Shown one piece after another: positions 55,701 to 64,000 of a stretch of 64,000 nucleotides of DNA. The position numbers were made by a program, and so were the translations under genes. Source of the DNA: Ornithodoros turicata (lineage: Eukaryota; Arthropoda; Arachnida; Ixodida; Argasidae). Under the pieces are notes generated by a model. That model was given only the letters and a program-made list of their open reading frames with translations, was not told where the DNA came from and did not search any database. Where the stretch lies: assembly GCF_037126465.1 (NCBI RefSeq), contig NC_088203.1, positions 87,854,668 to 87,918,667 on the forward strand, in the 5' to 3' direction. How positions within the stretch are numbered: the stretch's first letter is position 1; each line of letters opens with the position of its first letter.

Positions 55701-56642
55701 TTGCCAGCTGTAAAAAAAAAAAAGAGAAGAAAAGGAGGGAAAGTTGGCCAAAAAGCGGCGACACAGCCGTTTTTGACCACAGGACAAACCTCAAGGGTTA
55801 CACTCGAGTGCCGACACTGTTACAAAGCACAAAAGTAAAACACAAAGATTTCATGAACTTTGACTAATGAAAATCACGTGACGAAACGTTTATTTAGCAG
55901 TCCTAACTACATACAAACTAACCAACACTAGTTGCTATCACGTATAACCTATAGTCTGTTTCCAACACTACTAATGGAATGATAGCAGTTGAAGAAGAGG
56001 CAATTTTTCTTTCAATCATCGTCATCAAGAAGAGGCAAATTCCAGTATGCAACTGGTCGTTGTGAGGCTTGTGTTGTGTTTGTCCTTTTTGTAATTGCCT
56101 CATGCACTACAATGATACAACTGCACTACTGTTTGGCGCATCATAGTCCCAGTTGCTGTTGCGCAAAAAAATAAAACTGAAATAAAATAATAATGAAATA
56201 AGAAGAAGGGAAAAGAAAGAAACAAACATGTATAACCAGCTATAGTCTGCATCTTCACGTACAGTGAAATGAAAATTAAACACAAATAACGCCCGTAACG
56301 CAATTACTGAAATACCATTAACAGTTACATCACCAGTGTTAAAACCCTGTTAAAATAGGTGTTTAAAACCCTGGGAAGAATTTGAGATACCATCTGATCG
56401 CCAAAATTAGTTCTATAGAAATGGGGATCTTCCACCTCACAGTATGTCGAGTGTCTTTCTATCCGGTGTCTTTTCAACGGAAATAATTACAGCACAACCA
56501 TGTTGTTCCGTTTCAAAGCTAGTAAATACGTCCTCAATAGTAAACCCACCAATTTTCGAAGGATTTTAAGAACATCCATCGAACAGGTGGGGAAGTGTTC
56601 TTCTTCTTCGTCCTTGCTTTTTTCGAATAAGTGTATCTAAGG
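51986..56642. other. No gene recognised; simple repeats and fragments
   Basis: Simple repeats: ATG units (52349-52370), AAT/ATT-rich (52370-52415), TA (52701-52731), ATG (53406-53425), AATG (53513-53532). A tRNA-like A-box fragment, GCGTAACGTAGTGGTTAGCGC, lies near 54192. A block at about 55690-55775 (CATTTATTGCCAGC, GGAGGGAAAGTTGGCC) belongs to the poly(C)-ended retroposon family but lacks the C run. Frames of 143-152 codons on the minus strand near 54207-55100 have no recognised domain. Confidence 0.45.
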
Positions 56643-56885
56643 CAGGGTTGTTTTGATTTAATCCACATGGATTTTATCCGGTGGATTTTTTAAAATTTTA
56701 TCCACACCATTTTATCCGGATTTTTTTTTCTCCAGATGTGATGTGAAAGACAATATGCATTCAACGTCACACGGAAAACTCCTGCGTTTTCTTCTTGTAG
56801 TGTTGACTGTTTGCAAAAGCCCCGGTACGCGCAACATTAGCTTTTAACTTTTTTAACTTTGTGACTTTTTAACTCAACTTTTTTT

Positions 56886-57051
56886 ACACGTAACATGAAA
56901 AACGGTCAGGAGCAACTAATATTTATTCGAACAAGAACTTTCGTGCAAGAGACTGCACTTCTTCAGGTGCCTGAAGAAGTGCAGTCTCTTGCACGAAAGT
57001 TCTTGTTCGAATAAATATTAGTTGCTCCTAACCGTTTTCCATGTTACGTGT
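56886..57051. mobile_element. Snap-back Penelope-like tail with intact hammerhead core
   Basis: Two 82-bp arms (56886-56967 and 56970-57051) are almost perfect inverted copies separated by TG. Each arm holds CTGAAGA, the GTGCA/TGCAC helix with a 6-nt loop, GAAA, then AGTTCTTGTTCGAATAAAT and GTTGCTCC. These match the 10.3-10.8 kb family. The centre of symmetry lies right at the CTGAAGA, so the 5' strand of stem I is missing from both arms. It is nested in the hAT-type element. Confidence 0.65.
56971..56998 (+). ncRNA. Hammerhead core (stem I incomplete)
   Basis: CTGAAGA (56971-56977), A, GTGCA (56979-56983), loop GTCTCT, TGCAC (56990-56994), GAAA (56995-56998). Both conserved strands are intact. 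The following AGTTCTT gives a short helix III and a CTT cleavage triplet. The same core lies on the minus strand in the other arm. No proper stem I partner remains. Confidence 0.5.
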
Positions 57052-57674
57052 GTGATTCCCTCCTCGCGGGCTCCTTGACAGTGTTTTATTTTTTTCCCCT
57101 TTTCGACGTATCAACTTTTTTTAAGTTATAACTTTTCAGATTTAACTTTTTCCCGCTTTCTTCTACTTCTGCCCATTCAGGGCGAGATTTTCTTCTGCTT
57201 CCTGGAGGCACTGTAACTGAGGTAACACTGTAACAAAACACGACAGCTAATCCAGGCGGATCCACACCATTCAACCGCGCGTGCATAGAATTCCACTTTT
57301 CGGAAAAGAATAGAAACTGATACAATGTTGCTGGGCCAGGCAGTTCTGTAAACAGAAACTATGAGAGGTCACCTGAAATCAAGAACAGCAAACCACAGTT
57401 GTTTTTACTCTGTGTCACATTTCTAGCCTTGTATATACTATTGTCCAAAAATATCCGGGTTTTATCCAAAGAAGCCCACTGGACAGGATCTTTTTAGAAA
57501 TATCCGGATTTTTTCAACCCCTGATCAAAGGTCTCTATAGGGCCTATATAACGAAGTTTTATGCCTGTGTTAAAATTCGTTACTTTGAGGGTAGTAAGAC
57601 TGTTGAAGAGAGCTCCAGTATGACTATCTTAATTCGATTAATATGATGTAGCCAGGTTTGCTTCCCCGCATCAG

Positions 57675-58060
57675 ACACAAACAATTAAAAAAAAAAGACA
57701 AGAGTACAGTCGACCCCACTTTCATACGGTTTCCACTTATCAGGATCCTGAGCCATCCGAACATCTTCCCTGCAAAGGGCAAGTGCCGGTAAATACGGTG
57801 TGCCCTGTGTTGCGATTTACCCCCAGGTACGCAAAATTAGACGCTGTCGCCTTTGCGTACGTAAGGGATGGCGTTGGTGATTCTGCGCACGTGCAAACAG
57901 CAGAAGAACAGCGCAAAACACAAAGAGAGCTTGCTCTGCCACAGCCACCCTGCTATCCCCTACGTACGCAAAGGCGATATCGTACGATGCACTCAAACTC
58001 TATTGTTAGTGACTTTTGGAACCACAAACGCTACCCTGTACGTACGGAAAGGCGGTAGTG
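57675..58060. repeat. Repeat fragments: Tigger-like end and 161-bp-family pieces
   Basis: TACAGTCGACCCCACTTTC near 57705 resembles a pogo/Tigger-type terminus without a partner. From about 57830, blocks such as CCTTTGCGTACGTAAGGGAT, TCTGCGCACGTGCAAACA and GATATCGTACGATGCACT match the 161-bp tandem repeat at 20.4 kb, diverged and rearranged. A 147-codon frame over this region (57868-58311) has no domain. Confidence 0.6.
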
Positions 58061-58381
58061 TACGATATAATAAATCTGACTATTTATTTGCGCGTAGCTT
58101 AGATAACAAGCAGGATAGAAAGGAAGGTCAAACTGATAGAAAGACAAGAAAATCGGAAGGAGTGTGTGACTGCAGGAGAGACTTGAGCGCCAAGAAAAAC
58201 ACAGCACTAGTTTTTGTTAAAGTAACACCTCGCAACAACCCAACCTGTTTTACCACCACCTGGGGGATGATATGTTGTTCACAAATAAGCACCATCGTAA
58301 GATATCTCTAAACAAATGCATCCTGGTCGGGGCGCTGTCACAATATACTTGACGGGCGAACGTACCGAAGGGGCAAACAAA

Positions 58382-58800
58382 CAACAACAACTTTATTTTC
58401 GGCCTTGGAGAGTGGGGAGTTTCATCGCAACAGGCGATACTCTACCCCAGTGCTTGGTGGAATGGGGGGAATAAAATAACGTGCCCCTTTACAATAACGA
58501 TCGAAGTCCGATGGTGTCCAGAAATGTCAGAAGACCTTTGAGCGCAGAGCGTTGCTGGGCTGGATTGGGCCAGGGACCAAGCAATTTCGGTAGGGAGAAA
58601 GGGCGAGAGTCCAGCTGACGAAGAGACTCGGAGAGTGTGGTTCGGGAAGGTTCGTAGTGAGGGCAATGAAGAAGAATGTGCTCCAGATCCTCAAGAGCAC
58701 CACAGTGGCAGCAGGTGGGAGAATCAATTTGTCTCAAGCGGTAACGCCACTGAGCTGTAAAGGGGCCGAAGGGCCGAAGGGGCACATTACGCTGCTATCA
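58382..58800 (-). mobile_element. RNase H-bearing LINE, 3' end, minus strand
   Basis: A 98-codon minus-strand frame (58785-58489) encodes YRLRQIDSPTCCHCGALEDL and then EHILLHC, the Cys/Cys/His/Cys cluster at the C-terminus of I/R1-type LINEs, followed by LLGPWPNPAQQRSALKGLL and FLDTIGLRSLL at the end. The 3' UTR ends in AATAAAGTTGTTGTTGTTTG (complement of 58377-58396), a TTG-rich tail. Everything 5' of this is missing. Confidence 0.85.
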
Positions 58801-58850
58801 ACGTAAAAACGCGTTATTATCGTAAGCTAACGAGTCAGCGCTGTGGAATA

Positions 58851-59023
58851 CAGTGAACCCTCGTTATTATGACCATGGTCGTTCCCGAAAATTTTGGTCA
58901 TAATGCGGAATTGTCATATTAACGGGGGGGATTTGCAGAGGTTTCACTGCATTGTTCCCCAGGAGTATGGTCGTAAAGCGCGTATGTCAGATTATCGGGG
59001 GTCATATTAAGGAGGGTTCACTG
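58851..59023. mobile_element. pogo/Tigger-type MITE, 173 bp
   Basis: Inverted ends CAGTGAACCCTCGTTATTA and TAAGGAGGGTTCACTG are flanked by TA (58849-58850, 59024-59025). Internal blocks TATTATGACCATGGTCG and GTCATATTAA also pair. No coding sequence. CAGT-type ends with TA duplication fit pogo/Tigger. Confidence 0.85.
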
Positions 59024-59025
59024 TA

Positions 59026-59880
59026 CACACCACCCCTAACATTGAAACACGATCCTCATCCATTATCAGCTGCGAATTCCCATTATAGGAAACATCACAA
59101 ACTGGATGCGGGTAACCAAATATAGTTTTTGTTGTTCTTCATCCAAGGCTGATGTCAACATGCCCCGTGCACCACTTGTAGGAGCGGCACTGAACGCCGC
59201 GTAGCGGTCGCTTCTCGAAGCTGTTACGGGATCGCTCGCCGCCACCACAGCAGCAACGCGTCTAGTAGCTCCGATTTTCCGTTTATCCGAGTTGTAAATG
59301 AGTATTCCTACGTATAAGTGTCAGAAAATGAATTGCACTCTGCAATAGAGGGCAGCAACCGTAGGTTGTCCTTCATGTGTTAACCGGCCAGAAGTTCATT
59401 TCCGAATCAATTCCACGGCTAGAGATATTTTATTTCAAACACCACAATTCCTGCTTTGACAAATACAGCACTTCAGTGAGCGTACCGTCTCTCATTAAAC
59501 ACATAAAATTACACATACACATATACATTAAAACACACTCAAACATGGTATTAACCGTCCCATTTATAGTTGCCTAATATAGAAAAGGTGTTCAAACATA
59601 TTATTGATTATTATTGTTTCGCGTGCAGTGGGGAAGTGTACTGCTCTCCAGTGGTGAATCACTCCATGTCATAGCCAGAATTGATTTGTTATTGTTATTG
59701 ATTATATTTTGTTGCCTCCACCAGCGTAATCAGCTTCTTCGAATGATATAAACGAGTGACTTTCAACACGTCGAGGCTAACAGCAAAGATTATCCATGAC
59801 TTGAAAACCCGAGACGAGGTAGGGACGAAAACAGACACACACAAACACGGTCTCAAATCACGGTCTCTCGTCACCACCAG
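59026..59880. other. No gene recognised
   Basis: Short frames only, AT-rich between 59440 and 59700. No terminal repeats or pol III boxes found. Confidence 0.45.
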
Positions 59881-59884
59881 CTCG

Positions 59885-60288
59885 CTTGCAACCTAACTTT
59901 CCTTTCGTTAGCAAAGATTATTCTGCATGTTCGACGTATGGGCCCCCATCAACAATATCTATTATCCTCTCCAAAAGGGATAGAAGTAGCTACCTTGCCT
60001 ATATGGTAAGGCCCCTGTTCCATCTACAATGGTGTCAAGATATCCCATCAAGGACTCTCATGAGAGAAGTGGATCTCGATTTATCCTTCAACTTGCAAAA
60101 TCGACTGCCTTGCAAGTTTTCGTCCATGCTACACGGGCTCCGCCTCGCTGTCGCCAACCCCGACTCTTTAAATACAGGCTTGGGCGTACTGACAACCATG
60201 TTGTGCCACAGGCATGGAGGCCCCAGGTGTACCGTGCTAGCAGACATCCAGCACGTGATCGTGGACTGTGTCCTCTTCAAGGGGGGGG
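59885..60288 (+). mobile_element. LINE C-terminal fragment
   Basis: A plus-strand frame (59886-60371) encodes SFNLQNRLPCKFSSMLHGLR and, in frame, CHRHGG and LADIQHVIVDC, a degraded form of the C-terminal zinc-type cluster of RNase H LINEs. A second frame over the same DNA contains RYRLGRTDNH-type sequence, so a frameshift lies between. It is cut off by the retroposon that follows. Confidence 0.65.
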
Positions 60289-60690
60289 GGGTTATATTTA
60301 TTAGACGAAAAGGAAAGCAAAAAAAGGGAGGAAAGGTCAGCCAAACGGGACGTCGGCTTGCTATTCCATAAATAAATAAATAAAAATAAGAAATAAATAA
60401 AAAGAAAAGAAAATAATGAAAAGCAATAGGAAGAAATAAGAAATAAATAAATAAATAAAATTAAGAAATAAGAAATCAATAAAAAAAAGGAATTAGGAAA
60501 TAAAGGATAAACTAACAAATGATGGAAGAAGGATGAGGTAGATTAAAGACAAAGATGACAAAAAAAAAGATGACTAACAAACGGTGAAAGAATGATGAGA
60601 TGGATCACAGAAGGTGACTTTTAAAGGAAAGCATGTGGTTAATGCGTTGAGGGTGTTAGTGGGGCACAGAAGAATGAGATTGCACGACTG
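60289..60690 (-). mobile_element. Poly(C)-ended retroposon, second copy
   Basis: On the plus strand a G run (60280-60289) is followed by TTATATTTATTAG, an A-rich stretch, AGGAAAGGTCAGCCAAACGG and CGTCGGCTTGCTATTCC, then a long A/T-rich region with AATAAATAAATA units. The blocks match the 14705 copy in order. The left junction is inside a LINE. The A-rich side has no clear end and no duplication was found. Confidence 0.6.
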
Positions 60691-60699
60691 AGTTCACAG

Positions 60700-61215
60700 G
60701 CTGTTTATAAGACCTGAATCTCTGCATGAATGCAACGTAGAGCATTTACAAAACCGCTGGTCTTTGTGGCTATTGTTTTCACGTGCCGGGACCACGTCAT
60801 GCCTCTGTCTAATGTCACGCCAAGGTACTTGCAATGAGGCACAAAGTCCAGCGGTGTCCCACTGACGAACAATGGATACCTTTGGAATGAGCGTCGGGTG
60901 AAAGCCATGGCAACGGTCTTAGCAGGAGAGACCGATAAGCCTCGGTCGGCAAGGTATTCTACAATAGAATCCAAGGCGCATTGTAACCGGCGTTGGACGG
61001 TGTCTCGACGGGTGGCAGAGGTCCATATGCAGATGTCGTCTGCGTACAAAGTGATGCGGGTATGATCACGAAGCTGGGCGGGAAGAGAAGCCATTATAAC
61101 ATTAAAGACGAGAGGGCTCAATACACTTCCCTGTGGGACACAACGATGGACGGGATGGAAAGCGGTGTCACCTTCCGTTGTGCCCACGATGATGCGTCGG
61201 TCAGATAGAAAGTCC
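60700..61215 (-). mobile_element. LINE reverse transcriptase fragment (I-type), minus strand
   Basis: A 160-codon frame (61187-60705) encodes CVPQGSVLSPLVFNVIMASL, TLYADDICIWTS with the catalytic YADD, GLSVSPAKTVAMAFTRR and KYLGVTLDRGMTWSRHV. Upstream codons (to about 61215) add FLSDRRIIVG. There is no internal stop, but the fragment covers only the palm and thumb. It stands head to head with the plus-strand LINE end that follows. Confidence 0.85.
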
Positions 61216-61550
61216 TGGAAAGTCCTCTTCAGGGTTCAACGAGAAAGGTTGCGAAACCGACTGAAGCCAATCACTGCTGCTCTATTCACTTTGGCGACAG
61301 TCATTGGGCCGTAAACGACATCCAGCAACGCCGTCGTGCCCTGCAGATTTTCCTGGATTTTCTGCAAGACACCGGTCCCCTTTATACTCTTTAGTCCTGA
61401 CGTGCGGCCTTGTTACCGTCTCTCCCCCCTCGTCCCCTCATTGTCATTTTACATTTCATGCAGTCCCGTCGGCATTGGGGTAGTGGGCCACAACCCAGGT
61501 GACGAATTTCCCCATTCATTATCATCAGTGTATTTGTTGTTGTTGTAATC
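61216..61550 (+). mobile_element. LINE 3' end, plus strand
   Basis: Encodes ALFTLATVIGP, then in another frame NDIQQRRRALQIFLDFLQDT and GPLYTL, matching the type of C-terminus seen at 58489 (QRSALKGLLTFLDT). The 3' UTR ends near GTGTATTTGTTGTTGTTGTAA (61529-61549), a TTG tail like that of the 58382 LINE. With the inverted reverse transcriptase piece to its left it may form one twin-primed insertion. Confidence 0.7.
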
Positions 61551-61734
61551 ACAGTCGCAGTGCACCCAGTTACGCTTCAGTTATATCGCATTCACTGAAT
61601 GGTAGTAACATCATTTGCTCACCTAAGGACATTTGTCATTTTGTCTTCTTTGTTTCCTCGTGAACCCCCTAACGCAAGTTCGGCACAATGTTTCTCCAGA
61701 ATGGTACCATGTAGCAGAATAGACATCTAACCCG

Positions 61735-62012
61735 AGAAACGACTTCATGACGTTGGTAGACGGACTGAAACGGAAACAAATTGGAAGGGGAGGGCTGGGT
61801 TCCACGAATGGGCATTCGCCGCCTCCTATTGAAAGAAAAGTAGGACCGAAGGTCGCGTCCCTTTCAGGGACCATCGTAATCCCCTCAAGACCGTGGCTTT
61901 TGGGCGCGACCTTGTTCGCCCCTATCTTCGAGCGTAGTTCAGCTCTACCAAATTGGTGGCGCTGTCGAACACTATGACGCCATTTGTTTACAAACAGGGA
62001 GAGGTCTATTGC
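61735..62012 (+). repeat. Dispersed repeat, copy 2
   Basis: Second copy of the 51655-51985 sequence, about 85% similar by eye, with TTCATGACGTTGGTAGACGG at its start and ATTTGTTTACAAACAGGGAG at its end. Shorter than copy 1 by the tandem CCAATACCA segment. Confidence 0.8.
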
Positions 62013-62755
62013 GTGCACAGTCCAATTAGCGTCTTCATCATTCCGAACTAAACAGCTGTGACACAATGTGCTCCTTGGCTTTAATAGTTGAACAAGTTGG
62101 TTAGCACTAGACAGATGCACATTATCTGAGGGCTCGAATGTATTGTTGCAGGTACTACTTTAGATGTGGAGAAAACTCCCTCTAAGGTCAGATGGGGGGC
62201 TTGCGAACATCGGCATTTGAAATCTCAAGATCTGCCAGTGCACTTCTAATCTGCTGTCACAGGGCGGTCTCCAATGGTGCGCAATCTCAACAGAGTCTGA
62301 TTCGTCTAGAGCCCGATATGTATATATAAAAAAGGCAACTATTCAAGCAGTCAAATATATGCAGATTCCGGAAGACGAGTACATTCATTAGCAATATGTT
62401 GAGCGTACTTGTCAATAAGAATTAGCACCTGACTTTTCCGGCCTTTGTTTCTGGTTACCTATACTTATACCATGCAGTAAATATACCCTTTAACCTGAAA
62501 CCAAAGCTTTAGGCTTGCATATGATTGTTGGTGAAGCGCATGCATTAAGCCAGTAAAAGACAACATATTGTACAAAACAACTCACAGAGTGCTACGAGAG
62601 GGCTATTCTCGTGTGAACTGGGTCGGACACGATTCATTCACTCTCGTTCATTTCATTGTGACGCGCGCTCCCGCGAGCGGTTCTCTCGACCAGTTCAGCT
62701 CGTTCTGACGCGTTCTCTGGCGCGCTTCGTTCAACTCGTTCTCATTTCCGACCAG
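62013..62755. other. No gene recognised
   Basis: Short frames only. The right part (62620-62750) is CGTTCTC- and TCGTTC-rich and repeats CTCGTTC-type words. CAGAGGTGGGCA near 62752 resembles a hAT terminus but has no partner in the window. Confidence 0.45.
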
Positions 62756-62814
62756 AGGTGGGCATCCTCTCGAGGGCATCCTCATGAGAGTTAGGGTTCC
62801 GTCACCCTCAACTC

Positions 62815-62990
62815 ACGCATATTGAGGGGAGGGGAGGTGAGGTGAGGAAAAATTCCCAAGAGAAAGATTGAGGTGAGGTGAGGTGACGAAGAATTTCGTG
62901 TTCCTTACACGAAAGTTACAATTTGAGGTAAGGTGAGGAAAGCTTTTTAACAGTTATGTTGAGATGAGGTGAGGTGAGGAAAAATATTTG
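62815..62990 (+). repeat. GAGGTGAGGTGAGG-rich repeat
   Basis: Clusters of GAGGTGAGG and GAGGGGAGGGG occur near 62825, 62870, 62925 and 62965, separated by GAAAAAT- and TTTCGTG-type spacers. The purine-rich strand could form G-quadruplexes. It probably belongs to a repeat that begins at the CAGAGGTGGGCA sequence on its left. Confidence 0.6.
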
Positions 62991-63000
62991 GAACGTTCGC

Positions 63001-64000
63001 GATCTGAATTTCTAATTGTTCCACGGTGATCTTGAGGAGCACTTGCGAATCAACGTTGCTGCGTCGTAAAGACGGTTATCTCTCGCCTCCGGCTTCTGAC
63101 GGGAATACGCGTCTTTAAAGTCTCACGTCGTCTCTCACGTCGTCTTTGAAGTGAAATATCAGCGACTCGAGAACTGTCAATCGGAGGACACAAGGTAAAT
63201 GGTTAAGCGGCGCAGCACCGGTTGATGCCCCGCCCCTTGCAAAGCTGGAAGGCGAAGACAAAACGCGCGTAAAGTTTGGAAGTCAAAACGATGACTCAGT
63301 CTGCGCCGGACAGTTATGCAGAGCAGAACGTATGTATCTCGTTTGCATTTACATACTTTAAAAACAGAACGGTTCCGCCTGTGAGCAATGCAAGCGTTGC
63401 CGATCGTCTGAGGACAAAGCGTAACGAGAAATATGCATGAAGAAGTAAGATTGGAGCCTCCGTCCAATTCGGGGTCGACGCGTACAGAGGGGGAAATGCG
63501 CTGTTGCCTGGAAGGCAGAGGTTCCGGCGACGAGCAGCGCTGTCCGCAGTTTTTAAGACCGTCGTTACAGCTCCCATGCGAGACGAATTCACGGAAAAGC
63601 CTCGCGAATGTAGCCAGATCCCGACTGCTACTTAGCCCGAAATTTGCTTTCCGTGGTTCTCAATCGTACAAATGATAATTTGGCTAGACACAAGTAATAC
63701 GAGTAGACAAGACATTAGTACTGCTCGAAAAACACTGCCACCATTATTGTGTTCATTTCACATTCAATTACATCACGACAACCCGCGTTTACGCGTCTGC
63801 TGCATCGGGTGGGCATGACTGTGAAGTTCTTTCGTCAAAAAGCCAAGAACATAACAGAATTATTTGCACCTCGTACACTTCGTCGACTGCCGATCTGCGA
63901 CGTAAAATTTCAAAACCAGGCACGGCTATACACTAAATCAAAAGACTCGGGAAAAAGGTGTAGCCTGCCTCGGCTAATTTCACGTTGTTTCCTACTGCAC
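63001..64000. other. No gene recognised
   Basis: Frames at 63177-63467 and 63314-63592 (minus) and 63433-63675 (plus) overlap and share no motif. The window ends here, so a gene extending beyond cannot be excluded. Confidence 0.4.

Larger units (their letters stand above)
56643..57523. mobile_element. hAT-type element, second copy, with an insertion inside
   Basis: Inverted relative to the 30996 copy. It starts CAGGGTTG and ends CAACCCCTG. Flanks ATCTAAGG (56635-56642) and ATCAAAGG (57524-57531) form an 8-bp duplication with one change. Subterminal ATCCGGAT- and GGATTTAATCCA-like motifs match the other copy. It is about 245 bp longer because a snap-back retroelement tail lies inside it, near 56886-57110. 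Confidence 0.85.

Overview
The window looks like gene-poor nuclear DNA from an arthropod, most likely a hard tick or another chelicerate. This is inferred from repeat content, not from a species-specific gene. The grounds are many tRNA-derived SINEs sharing one conserved tail, several kinds of decayed non-LTR retrotransposon, Penelope-like tails in snap-back form, hAT-type and Tc1/mariner-type MITEs, and simple repeats. I found no convincing host protein-coding gene, tRNA gene, rRNA gene or CRISPR array. Most open frames are short and arise by chance or lie inside mobile DNA.

Layout. 0-7 kb: a 34-bp perfect palindrome, a 0.8-kb foldback element, a SINE and a LINE tail. 7-14 kb: a 2.7-kb element with inverted arms of about 0.95 kb, a snap-back Penelope-like tail with hammerhead-ribozyme-like cores, nested inverted-repeat elements and two hAT-type MITEs with perfect 8-bp target duplications. 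14-24 kb: three decayed LINEs (14.5-16.0 plus, 16.1-18.4 minus, 22.1-24.0 minus), one carrying a poly(C)-ended retroposon in its reverse transcriptase; a 161-bp tandem repeat; two SINEs. 24-33 kb: SINEs, LINE 3' ends, a second Penelope-like snap-back, a hAT-type element and a Tc1-type MITE. 33.7-39.9 kb: an unidentified decayed reading frame split by a complete Ty3/Gypsy LTR retrotransposon. 40-64 kb: LINE 3' ends, MITEs, a decayed tandem duplication, a codon-periodic minisatellite, a truncated mariner, a second copy of the hAT-type element with a Penelope-like snap-back inside it, and a possible twin-primed LINE.

The only apparently functional unit is the Ty3/Gypsy element on the minus strand (34088-39171). 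It has 334-bp LTRs differing at two positions, a 4-bp target duplication, a primer-binding site, a polypurine tract, and intact gag and pol joined by what looks like a -1 frameshift signal (slippery GGGAAAT, 7-nt spacer, GC-rich stem-loop enclosing the gag stop). Pol keeps all expected protease, reverse transcriptase, RNase H and integrase residues, so the insertion is probably young. Everything around it is degraded and nested, which gives a relative order of insertions.

The observations most worth following are the hammerhead-like cores in the Penelope-like snap-backs, the predicted frameshift site, the reading frame split by the Ty3 element, and the long-arm element with unique sequence between its arms.
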